Part shown: one piece after another, positions 45,425 through 55,892 of the stretch
How the letters are laid out: every line of letters begins with the position of its first letter
How positions within the stretch are numbered: the stretch's first letter is position 1
From: Rhizoctonia solani
Taxonomy: Eukaryota; Basidiomycota; Agaricomycetes; Cantharellales; Ceratobasidiaceae
NCBI RefSeq assembly: GCF_016906535.1
Contig: NC_057370.1
Span: 1,612,001-1,676,000, forward strand
Length of the DNA: 64,000 bases
Direction of reading: 5' to 3'
The notes under the pieces: model-generated
Seen by the model: the letters and a program-made list of their open reading frames with translations, nothing else
Told to the model about the DNA's origin: nothing
The model's database searches: none
Position numbers and translations under genes: made by a program

Positions 45425-48303
45425 ATGGCCTCGCCGTCGCTTTCGATGCTTGCCGCTGTACCATTTGAGCACACGCACTTTACCCCTTCACATTCACGCT
45501 CTGCATCTGCAGCGTCCAACTCGTCGACCTTCATGTCGCACGAAGATCTGTTCTTCCAGCACCGCCACCCGCACATCGCACCGACCCATACCCGCCACTC
45601 TTCCGGCGCTTCGCAATCTACTTCGTACTCTCTCGGCGCCAGCCTCCACACACCGGCCGACTCGCCTCCGTCTATGGCCAACTACAAGAACCACATTTCT
45701 CGCTCGACCCATATACGTCGTGCACGTGCTGCATCCTCTCCATACGGCCGGGACGATGGTATGCTGTCTGGCTCCGAGTCCCTCCGCTCGTCATCGAGCG
45801 AGGCAGAGGACATGACCGCCGCCTTCTTTGCGCCACCTGATTACGGAAACATGTTTGTCGAACCACAGGGCATCAGTCCCGAGGCCATGCAGGCCGCCGC
45901 CGGCTTTGGCCAGATGACCCTCGGCCCTACCCAGCAGCTCGAGCAGCTCGCCGCCAACGTCCGCGCAGCCACCACTACCAGTGCATCCGACCGTGCCAAG
46001 CAGATTTTTGTTCAGGCCTGGTCAGTTCCTCCCCCGATCCCACGCGATGACTAACTAACCCCCCCCCCAGGCTCACCGCCAACTATGCTCCCTACGCAGA
46101 CGGCAATGTCCCCCGCCAGGGCCTCTACAACTCCTACCGCAACATTTGCGATGTCCACGGCATCCCCCACATCAACACTGCCACTCTGGGCAAGGCAATC
46201 CGTCTCTGCTTCCCTGCTATCAAGACGCGTCGTCTGGGTGTTCGCGGAAACAGCAAGTACCACTGTGAGTCGTGCATTGATTCGTCTGTCTTTTTTTTCG
46301 CGTTCTCACGAGGTTTTAGACTGTGGCATCCGTCCGGTGACCGCTACCGAGGTCGCATTCTTGCAAGAGTTCATCCGCAAATCCAACCAGCAAGCCCAGC
46401 TCGCCATGTCCATGCGTGCTGCCAATTCTTCCCAATCTGGAAGTGATGCCCGTCTGAAGAAGATGACGAAGACGACGAGTCGAACCCGCTCCTGCTCCCC
46501 GCCAAACCTCTCTTAACCTCGGTGTCGAAACCAAGTCCGGCCTCAGTGCTTCGCTCGATGACAAGACACCCACGACCAACACACTGCTCTCTGCTGCTCA
46601 AGGCTCGCGTAAACCTACGGATGCGTACACTCCGGCCCAAATTCGCAGCCGAAAGAATACTGTCAATGATGATACAGCCACGCCTTCTACTACGATACCC
46701 AAAGACACGACTCCCTACGTTGTGCCTCAAACCATGCCTCTGTGCGTCAGATGTCTGGCTTCCCCAGCATCGAAGAGGCACTTGGCCCAAATGCGTCCGT
46801 TACATCCCCTCAAAATGTAGCTGCGCGTGAAGTTTGGCGTTGGTTCGAGGCTCATCTTGACGGGCTCATGGAAAGCGTACGCACCTTCCGATTCGACCAG
46901 TTCGAAATCCATTTGCGCACGTTCTGGGCTGGATTGAGCGGAGATCACCGTGAAGTTGTGCATGCGCCTGCGGTAGCCGGGCTGATGGCCAAGGCTGATG
47001 CAATGGTTTACGATGTGAGTATGCCCTCCTTTGCCACTCAACCCTCTGCTAACGCCACCATCAAAACAGGAAATCCTTGAGTTGCTCAGATCCCAAGTAC
47101 TGGCCCCCATCCCACCCCAGGCGCTCACTAGCTTGCGTCAATTGGCTGATAAGATGGAGAAGATCTGCTCGTTGCTTTGGAAAACTTTGGTTCCACCTTT
47201 GTTGAGCCCAAAGTCGAGTTGGGCGCTCGCTTTGGTCACCTCATTCGTAAGTCGGCACCTCGACATGCGTTGGCCAATTGCTCATTATTCTCTATCACAG
47301 TTCGGTTCTTGGACATTTTCCAAGTCACACAGGCGTTGTCGTCGGTTCTTACGAATCCCAAGCAACTGTCTGATATGAGACGATCATGGCGCGACATTGA
47401 CTTTGAGTCCGTCCGTAATCAGTCTGCACTTGTATGCAACTGCCGTCACGAAGACCTCGTTCAATTGCTCGAGGTTGACTTTACGACTTTGCTTGACAGC
47501 CTCGCGGCCTCTTCGGAGCCCGTTCGCGATGTCATGGCCTGGGCTGACGGCTGCTGTGAGCGTTTGATGGGCGCACGCACCAACGGACAAGAGCGAGCGA
47601 CAATGAGCTCTCGTAGTGTTCTCATTCGCTGGCAGTATGTCACAAGTCAAATCATGCGTGACCTGGTGAGTTCGGCAAAATATTTGGTTCTAGTCGGCCC
47701 AAATTCTGATGGAACCTTGGTATGTGCAGACTATTCGAAGTGACCCCGCCTTTGGCGCGTTCCAGATCTTGAAGCTGTTTATGGAGTGAGCCCTCTCCAC
47801 ATGCCCTGTCCCTGTTTATGTTCCTGACAAGATATCTCCTAGTGATTGGATTGCCCTTAATGTTTTGCGCACGGTGGCACTGTCCACCAACTCGGTGGCT
47901 GCGTCTGTAGAGCCCGTTATTCAGCAACAGTTTTTCACGATGGCCGACCAGGATACCCTCGCCCCGCCCGACTTTGCCAACGCCATGGATTCGCGCATGC
48001 AGAACCATTTGACACCCACGACTTCGAGCATGCTCGCTGCGCTCAACGACAGCTTCCCCGCTAGCCTCGATGCTTCGGCCTCTGTATTCCATCATAATGG
48101 GCCCTACGATAATATGGGATTCGGCCAATCGTCCAAAACGATTTGACCAACCCTGGGTTGGCGACTTTGCCGGTCCAAGCGGATTCGATATGGCTTCTGC
48201 CTTTTCGCAGGACTCGGTTCCCCACCCGCCTTCATCCAGCGGCTCGCCAGAACCTAGCTCTGCCATTCAGGAAGGCGTGAAAAACGAAAACCCGGTGGCC
48301 TAG
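45425..48303 (+). CDS. RFX-family transcription factor (frame broken at several homopolymers)
   Basis: A winged-helix DNA-binding factor; fungal relatives include Rfx1/Crt1, a repressor of DNA-damage and ribonucleotide reductase genes. The Ser-rich N-terminus starts MASPSLSMLAAVPFEHTHFT. The RFX domain spans an intron: QAWLTANYAPYADGNVPRQG, then LYNSYRNICDVHGIPHINTA, LGKAIRLCFPAIKTRRLGVR, GNSKYHYCGIRPVTA. The central part has EVWRWFEAHLDGLMESVRTF and AKADAMVYDEILELLRSQVL. The C-terminal conserved part has NPKQLSDMRRSWRDIDFESV and RTVALSTNSVAASVEPVIQQ. Six frame breaks lie outside the DNA-binding domain, at 46449-46451, 46513-46514, 46729-46731, 47160-47161, 48135-48138 and 48155-48157. Each is repaired by one extra base in the run. 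With repair it ends EGVKNENPVA at 48303; without, at 48146. It may be intact with sequencing errors or decaying. Confidence 0.82.
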
Positions 48304-49004
48304 AATCTTCAGTAATCTATTCATAACGGCGCGGCATGATCACGGTTGGTTTTCTTGGATTGAGCGTCGCTGCTTCGGAGCGTAAAAAAAAAGTGTGAAG
48401 TTCTAGAGTCGCTCCCTAGCCAGCTCAGCGCATCTGATTTGATAATTAATATTCTCATATTTCCATCCCTCGTTCTTTGACTTTCTCCCATCTTCCTTGC
48501 CTCACGTCCGCGGCGGTTCCGCGTTCCGCTCACTTTTCGTTCTTTCTTGGCCTCAAATGTATTTTGTCAATCGGACTTTCGCTGTACATACATACCCTCT
48601 GTGTTGCAGTGCGGGGCAAACCTTTTTCGCCTTTTTATTCAGTTTGTTCACAATGCGACTAGGTCGGCTACTGGGTTCTCTTTAACTATTTGCCTTGCTT
48701 GTTTGTTTGTTTGTTTGTTTCTGGTCTTCTTGGCTTGGTTGTACTTTTTTTCTTCTCTCGTATTGATACCACAGCAAATGGGTCACCTTTGGTTGTTCCA
48801 GGAGCTAATCTCAATCAATTCAATTTTGTTCAAAAAGAGGTGTGCGCGCAATCGTATTGGTTACTCTGGGCGCATTAGAGTTTACACCGACGGTCAAGTT
48901 AGTTTGAAAAATTATAATATGTATCCATGCAGTGTACAAGTATACAAGAGGGTGGTATTGTAACAAACAAACAAAAAAATCCAACTACAAAAATCATTAC
49001 ACAT
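48304..49004. other. Convergent 3' region between RFX and BFR1
   Basis: About 700 bp of T-rich DNA on the plus strand, likely 3' UTRs. It contains a (TTTG/TGTT)n tract at 48698-48720 and a nine-A run near 48385. Short open frames here, some hydrophobic because of the T-richness, are not supported as genes. Confidence 0.5.
48698..48720. repeat. Microsatellite, TGTT repeated
   Basis: Five and a half TGTT units in the presumed 3' UTR region of the RFX gene. Confidence 0.7.
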
Positions 49005-50881
49005 CTACTCTTGGCCTTCGGCCTCTTTTACTTGCTCAAGTTTTTCATCAACAACTTCCGAGGGGACCTCCGCCGAGGCCGCACCTCCGACCGCAGGAGT
49101 ATGCGTTGGCTCGGGCGGTTGTTCCCCATTTCCATTCGGTACTTGACCATTGCCAGCCTGAGCTTCGAGTTTTGCAATCTCGGCATCCGCTTTGGCGATC
49201 TTTTCAGCAGTCACGCGCTATGGATGACGTATTCAGTTATCATGTGCATATACGTGTACGGGATGAGCATACCTTTTGATTAGCCAAGTACCAATCGCGC
49301 TTCTTTTGCAAGTCAGCAATGCAACGTTCCACGTCTGCTTGCGACGATGGCGGAGGAATAGACAAAGTTCCGAGTGCGGTGAGGGTCGAAAACGAAACGT
49401 GGAACCGATCCTCAGGCTTGGGTGCAGCAGGAGCCTCTTTCTCCTTTGCCGCCTGCTGTTGGTTGGGTTTGCCAGCAGGCGCCTTCTTTTTCTTTGCCAC
49501 AAAGTAGTTTTCTTCCTCTTCACCTTTCTTCTTTAGAGCGACACCCAGGCTTGGGTCAGCCTCGACAGTGCGGATGGAGAGTTCAGGTACACCAGTTAGG
49601 CCGTTGGCAGGTTTGGAAGTGGAGACCTTGTTATCAGCCGCGGCTCCAGTGATCTTTCCAGTAAACAGATCTTTGGAATGATCAGTAGAAATAACTAACA
49701 AAAGCACGCGTACTTACCAATGAGGGTCTGACAATCCTCAATCTCGACCTGGAATGCAGGAATCTCGGCCTCTTCACGAATGCGTTGAGCTTGCTCGCGG
49801 CGCTTCTGCCTCTCCTCTTCCTCCCGCTGCTTCCTGAAACGCTCCTGCTTACGCGCGCGCTCGTCAGCAATCTTGGCGTAGTACTTGTCGTTGGCTTCAC
49901 GCCATGCCGCGTTAGAGTCACGCTTCTTCTGGAAAAGCTCGTCAAGTTGACCACTGATTTCATTGCGTTCGTCATAGATCTTGTTGCGCGACGCATATGC
50001 CTCGTCCTGCTCCTTCTTGATGTCATCGAGTTCCTTTTTGATGGCATCGTAACGCTCGGACGCTGCCTTGGCTTCTGGATCATCGAGTTCCTTTTTGAGC
50101 TCGTCGATCTTGGCCTTGTTGGCTTGGATAGCCTCTTCCTCTGCCTGGAACCCTTCAACGGTCTTGCGCGAGCGCTTGAGCTGGGTGATGTCGTTCAATG
50201 CGCGTTTCTCCTCAGCAATCTTCATGCTGCCGCTCTCGACCTGGCTTTCAAGTTTCCTATATGCCGGTTAGTAAATATGCCCACGCATGTCGATGCGCAC
50301 ACGAACTTGATTTGGTTGTCAACATCTTGAACGGTCTTGTACGTGACTTTGCCCTTGGACGCCTGGAGATCTTTGATCTATGCGTCGTGTGAGCATGTAT
50401 CGCGTGCATATAGCCGGGGTGACGCGTACCTTTTTCTGATTTTCCTCCTGCAAGGCTTTGAGTTCATCCAGAATGCGTGTGCGGCTATTTTTTGCACCAG
50501 CCTGTTGGGAGCGGAGCGAGTCGAGTTCGGTCTTGAGTTCGTTGCGACGTTCATTGGCGGGACCGTTTTTGCCGAGAGACGCGATCTTTTCCTTTACCAC
50601 GCTCTGATTGCAGTGTTAGTGTGGTTTTATTGATAAAATTTTGAGATGCGCACCAGCTGGGCCTGGACAGAGTCGATTTCCTTTTTCAAGGCATCCTGCT
50701 GTGCGTTGAATGCAGCCTGATCCGGTCGTCCGCCAACAGCCTTGGGTACATCTTCAGCAGTAGTAGCGACTACGAGGGGACCGGACTTGGTAACAACAGC
50801 ACCAGGCGCGGACTTGGTGGGAGCAGACTTTGCATTGGCTCCTTTTTTCTGGTCCTTTTTCGAAGTGGTAGCAGAAGGCAT
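49005..50881 (-). CDS. BFR1: Bfr1-like coiled-coil mRNP/nuclear segregation protein
   Basis: Yeast Bfr1 binds polysomal mRNPs at the endoplasmic reticulum. It affects secretion and ploidy control. The start MPSATTSKKDQKKGANAKSA is basic and Ala/Lys-rich. Then GRPDQAAFNAQQDALKKEID, RNELKTELDSLRSQQAGAKN, SRTRILDELKALQEENQKK, and a long coiled coil (GSMKIAEEKRALNDITQLKR, DELKKELDDPEAKAASERYD). A charged segment with RKQERFRKQREEEERQKRRE precedes IPAFQVEIEDCQTLI. The C-terminal half has GVPELSIRTVEADPSLGVAL, ALKKKGEEEENYFVAKKKK and VERCIADLQKKRDWYLANQK, and ends KLEQVKEAEGQE. Introns are short. An in-frame Met at 51004 exists but gives an unlike N-terminus. Length, about 520-530 residues, fits the family. 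Confidence 0.85.
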
Positions 50882-51166
50882 AATGGCAATGGACGACGGA
50901 GACGGGGCCGGTAGAAATCGAGTATCTGTTTTGCCGAGTTGCTGAGCGCGGTACAAGTCGCTTGTCGTGGTTTCTGAGAGAAATTTATAAATCCAACGTG
51001 GCACCTAAAATGGGCCCTCATTTCCTGTTTAGGCCATCTCATTTATTTGAACCAGCCAATCCAAAAAACGCAAAACAACGATAAAATTACAACGTGTGGG
51101 AGAACTAATGTCCAGAATTGGCGCGGGATTCATGCATATACCCGTTTCTATTTTTTAATTCTACGC

Positions 51167-51990
51167 CTAGTAGACGACTTGCTCATCGAGCACCTTGACT
51201 TCTGCGAATACCTCGTCGTACAGCTCCCTGTAATCGTCATCCTTGCTCTCAACCATTCCCTCCTGCCCTTCGACCTTTTTCTTCTTCTTCTTCGCATCAG
51301 GACATACTAGCACACAGCTGGTTGGTCGTTTTGTGGAACTTGCTTGCCCAAGCTCCTCCTTCGAGGCCACAAAGATGTAAGGAATTGAGGCGTCCTCAGC
51401 CATTACGGGCAAGTGCGAAATGATATCGATTGGTGTGATATCTGCTGCGAGAATTAATAGCCTAGTACCAGTCAGTTGGATGGCAGCGGCCTGGGAAGAG
51501 CACAACGCACCCCTTCTCCCCCTTTCTTATGCTCTTGACGACCTCTTTGACGCCTCGCTTCACTTGCCTGCCCTTTGACGCTGTATCCGGGTTAGTTTAT
51601 TGAATAATAAGAGTTAATTAATATAGGCAAACCTTTCTTGACGGTTTTGTGGAGTTTCTTAACAAGCTTCTTGCCTGCTAATGGGTGGGCAATCGGCGAA
51701 AGCTACGGGCCAGTCAGCTATAGCCCACCAATAGTTCGATATACATACCTCTTCCACGGGCACGACAATAGTTTCCTTCTCATCCTTTTCTTTCTTTGAT
51801 TTCTTCTCCTATTCCATCTCATAAGTTCCTACTCGATACCCACTGAGACAAGTATCAAGCTTACCTTGACAACTTCAACTGCTGCAGCCTCATTTACAGC
51901 CATAGATACATCACCCTCTTCGTCTACAGCATCCACCGCAGTGGGCTTCTCTTTCTTGGACTTCTTCTCTGCCTTGTCTGTCTTGCCCAT
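51167..51990 (-). CDS. NHP2: H/ACA snoRNP protein Nhp2 (L7Ae family)
   Basis: Nhp2 binds H/ACA guide RNAs in the nucleolus for pseudouridylation and rRNA processing. The N-terminus is charged: MGKTDKAEKKSKKEKPTAVD. Then IAHPLAGKKLVKKLHKTVKK, GRQVKRGVKEVVKSIRKGEK, LLILAADITPIDIISHLPVM and EDASIPYIFVASKEELGQAS, all L7Ae-family hallmarks, with STKRPTSCVLVC. It ends with a Lys run and an acidic tail SKDDDYRELYDEVFAEVKVL. Four or five short introns. Just upstream of BFR1 on the same strand (286 bp apart). Confidence 0.93.
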
Positions 51991-52180
51991 TGTAGTGTAG
52001 TGAGGTGTGTGATCAGCAAGTTCAAGTCGAAAATTGGAATCCAATTCCAATTCCATCATGTGGCTGTGTCGATTTTTTTAGTAAATTTATGTAAACTAAA
52101 TACAAAAGTGCTACTACGCCATAGAGAGCGGAGCCCCCCTTGCACAATTACTATCCGTTTCTACATCTACTAAGCTAAAG

Positions 52181-55100
52181 CTAAATATCTTCATCCAGCT
52201 CTGCTCCCTTTCTGAAAACAGCTGGGGACGCTCCTCCGATCCACTCTTCTTCACTGCTCGAACTGCTCTCGCTCCAGCCATCATCGTCCCGGACCGTGTT
52301 CCTCCCTGCAGGACTTCGGCTCCGGAATGAAAGTGCTGAAAGAGGACTCTTTCTAAGCCTCTCTATGAAGCTTGGCGAACGTTGGTGTCCTGGGCGGGGA
52401 GAAGGGGATTGGATAGATAAAGGATCATGATGTCGACGTCGCAGGGATGTAGGGCTTGGGCTCGGACTTCTATCATCATTAGATGGAGGAATAAGAGATG
52501 TCCCATTTTCATGCGCCTTCAATCGATTAGCAACGTCGCGTAAATTGTGATGGTGATGCGGTCGCTTGAAGAACTTTTGCGATCCAGTGACAAACCCGCG
52601 TTCGGCGTCTGAGTCCATCGGCAACTGCTCGTCCTCGCCGTCTTGTCCATTGTCCAACGCCAGCAGCTTGTTCTTTGCTTGTAATCCCGCCATTGTTCCA
52701 GCTGCGAACTCGCCCAATTCAAATTGCTTGTTCTCATTTGGAGGAGGGGATAGGACTTCATTTGTACTTGGCTCAGCATCTGCACCAATGTCTACGTCCG
52801 GTGCAGCTGATTTGATTGGAGTCTGACGGAACGCTTTTCGGCCTTTGTAGATCTCCCGTTCGAGGCGTGTTCGGTTTTCGATCAAGTGGAGCTAGAGGTG
52901 ACCAACATTGGAGAGGATACATGCGCGAATTCAAGCCACTCACCTTGGGCCATGATACACGTTTTCCGACCGACATCATACGTTCCAGTTCGGCCTCATC
53001 AGGGTCACTCAAAATATTGAGCCAGTCCTAATCAACTATCAGAATAGTTTGGCGCTCGACTTATGTTTCGAGCGTACCATTATTGTAGTCCGGGGCCAAA
53101 TTGTAACAGAGCCCTCAAACCTCTGGGTAAATACACCAGACCAATCTTGACCCAGCAATCGAGGGAGAAGCTCCAAGTCACGGATGACCTACGTTACCCG
53201 TTAGCCATGTGTAGGTTGTGATTTCAAGGTGCTGAGCAAACCTTGAAGTTCTTGGTCAACTCGAGTTTCAAGTACTGCTCCGCTGCCGACAATAAAAACC
53301 CGCCTCGCCAACCTTTGCCCTTTCGATGTGCGACGGGTTTTCCAGCCGACCCTCGTGGAGCAAAGAAGAAGAGATGGACATGAGGGTTTACTTGTGAGAC
53401 GATTGGGTGATTGACTGGGGTGCCTAATTAGTATGATATTGTTCTGTAGATGTAAATAGCTTACCGTTGAATAGCAAATTTAGACTCTGTAGTGGGATAT
53501 CAACTCTGTAAATTAGTTGCTGGGGTCAATATCAGCGTATGAAAAAAGGTAAGTATAACATACCTCAGACTCCCGTCTTTGAATCTCGATCCATAGTTCC
53601 ACGGCACAATTGCACCAGACCTCGTCTTTTGCATAAGCACTACGGGGTTAAGGATCCCGGGTACGGCTGCACTAGCTATGATAGCACTTTTATAACATAA
53701 GATAAGTCTTATAGCAAGGAGTGTGGGAGACCCTTACCTCCAGATAAGACAGTCAGGAGCAGTCAAGTGGTTGAGTAGTTTAGTCGGCGAGTGTTGATCA
53801 AATGGGATGACAGATATGTTGAGCACCCTCCCAGTGCGCTGGTACGCTTCTCGAAATGTAAGTGATCCACGAGTGAACCAACACGCCTACAAGAGATTTC
53901 GCGTTAGTTGTAAACCGAAGTTGAGCAGGGAGTTGCCATACCTTTCTCGCCCATTGAGGTGTATCAAACCTGGCTCCAGTCACCCTAAAGCGCCTCCACC
54001 ATACCCTGAATGGTTCTTCACACGCTGTGATCCTGTCTGCCAGTTGAGGTACCAATAGCTCTTTCAGCTCATCATCCGTTCGTGTGCATACGAGTGCGGC
54101 CACCAATCCACCAGCACTAGTTCCTGCTATAACACGAGGTAATTGTCCCGCATCAAGGAACGCACGAACGACTCCAAAGTGGTAGTAGCCAAACGAGGCA
54201 CCACCAGATAGACAGAGTGCTGAAGCACCAAGGTTCTTGTTCGCAGAACGGAAAAAGCGTCGTTTCTCTTCGGGTGAAAGTTGAGGAGTCTCCCTAATGT
54301 AGGCGAGAGCAGAGGTTACTTCGTCTAAGTACGACTCAATCAGGTTTTTGGTGCCTAGAAATGTCTGGGGTACGGCGTGTTAGATAGGCGATGAAGTGAA
54401 CCCAGGCTAAATACCTCGCTGTAAATTCGGGTGCTTTCAATCCCAGCAAAGTTTGCACGAATACAGACTTCAAGAACACCCAGTACACCGCGGGCATCAT
54501 CTCTAGCCCGGAAAGATTTGAGAGAGCGGTACACCTATAGGTGGGGTTAGGAAGGGCAAATATATACTATATTGGGAGTGGTGGGCGTGCCTTCTTGACC
54601 AGCGTCCAGTCGTAATATGGATCTTCGTCGACCTTAAAAAAATGGTTAGCATGGGGCGACCAGCCATTGTATTACCAAGTACCTGTTTCCATTCCTCAAA
54701 TCCAAGGTACTCGTCCATAACACGAGCAGCTTCTTTCCATTCTTCATACGTCCGAGCTTTACGAAGGTTGGCTCTAAGCTTGCCCTTCTTGCCTCGCCCT
54801 ATTAGAGTCAGCAAGAATTTAATAAAGTAAAACATTTGTACCCACAAGCCAAGAGCCACTCGAGGGCGTTTACACACTGTCGGATCCATACGTAGGCATA
54901 AAACTCGAAGAATATTACTAGAAATAGTAGTCCCTATAGTGCCGGTTGTTGCATGTGATTAGAGCGGAAGCAGATAGGCAATCGGCTTACAAGAAGAGGC
55001 CATCGGACAATATGGTATAGGAGCTCCCGGCGACGTGGAGGAAGAAGGCCCCGCCGTCGTCTGAATCACATGAACACATGTCATCGGGTCATAGGAGCCA

Positions 55101-55386
55101 TCTCACCGTTTGACTCGTTGATTAATTGGGGCGAAGTCACTGAGCGCAGAGACTTTTCGGATACGTTCTGCGTGTATGGTCCGAGGAGTACCGGGGAGTG
55201 AGGGGGAAGAATCGTCTTGGAGTGTTGTTAGCTCATCGGACTCGAGTGCCTTGGCGAACGCAAGAATATGGCTAAAAATGATGAGATTTATTCTACAGAG
55301 TGTCGTTGTACGTACTCCTCATTGATATAATCACGTCTGAGCTCACTGTCGAGAAAGCTGGGCTGGTCGCTGGACGTCATATCCAT
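52181..55386 (-). CDS. Patatin-domain triacylglycerol lipase (Tgl3/4/5-like)
   Basis: Lipid-droplet lipases of this family hydrolyse triacylglycerol or act as lysophospholipid acyltransferases. The N-terminus begins MDMTSSDQPSFLDSELRRDY; an ATG six bases later is also possible. A hydrophobic region near 54830-55050 may sit on a membrane. The DUF3336-like region has EEWKEAARVMDEYLGFEEWK and LIESYLDEVTSALAYIRETP. The patatin domain has the glycine-rich oxyanion motif ALCLSGGASFGYYHFGVVRA, the nucleophile elbow GTSAGG (GxSxG), and the Asp motif FKDGSL. After it: NPHVHLFFFAPRGSAGKP, FEGSVTIWPRTTIMDWLNIL. The Ser/Arg-rich C-terminal 230 residues (RSPSFIERLRKSPLSALSFR) end KGAELDEDI. About ten introns. 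A CACGTG touches the start codon at 55387-55392. Confidence 0.88.
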
Positions 55387-55892
55387 CACGTGGAGGATTA
55401 GAGTCTGATAGACGGGTGTCTTGTGAAAGTGACAGAGGTGGTCATTGGTAAGACCAACCTGGCGCTAATCGTTTTCAAATATGCGAGCAGTCAATCCTGC
55501 TGAAGCCAACAGCCTACCGACAGCCTGGTATGCGCACACTGACAATTGATTGCACAATCAGGCTTAGTTAGATTAAATACAAGAGTATTGCACTCCAAGT
55601 CTACACTGTTTCAAATGGTCCAGATTCATGGGATACTGAAGCTACAAAGTAAACACCAGGGACCAATAATCAACCATAGGCCACAAGTGTAGCTTTCAGA
55701 GATACTGGATGATAGGGGGAGATCAGAATTAGCCGCAGTCAACGCAAGACTGAAACAAAGGATGGATGATGCATGCCCAGGAGAGATACGAAAAGTCGGT
55801 TCGTTTGTTGAGGAATCAGTTTATTGTGTGGTGAATTCATTCCTCAATTCATTTGAGACTAAGATCCCTTCGTTGAACGCCACCAAACAACA
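55387..55892. promoter_or_regulatory. Divergent promoter region, lipase and large repeat protein
   Basis: About 500 bp between the two start codons, with CACGTG immediately upstream of the lipase ATG and another 49 bp inside the first intron of the plus-strand gene (55941-55946). The lipase frame stays open upstream of its ATG for about 30 codons, so a longer N-terminus is possible. Confidence 0.4.

Noticed and set aside
48547..48963. Hydrophobic plus-strand frames downstream of RFX
   Set aside because: T-rich microsatellite DNA gives Phe/Leu/Val runs by composition; no start, splice or family support.
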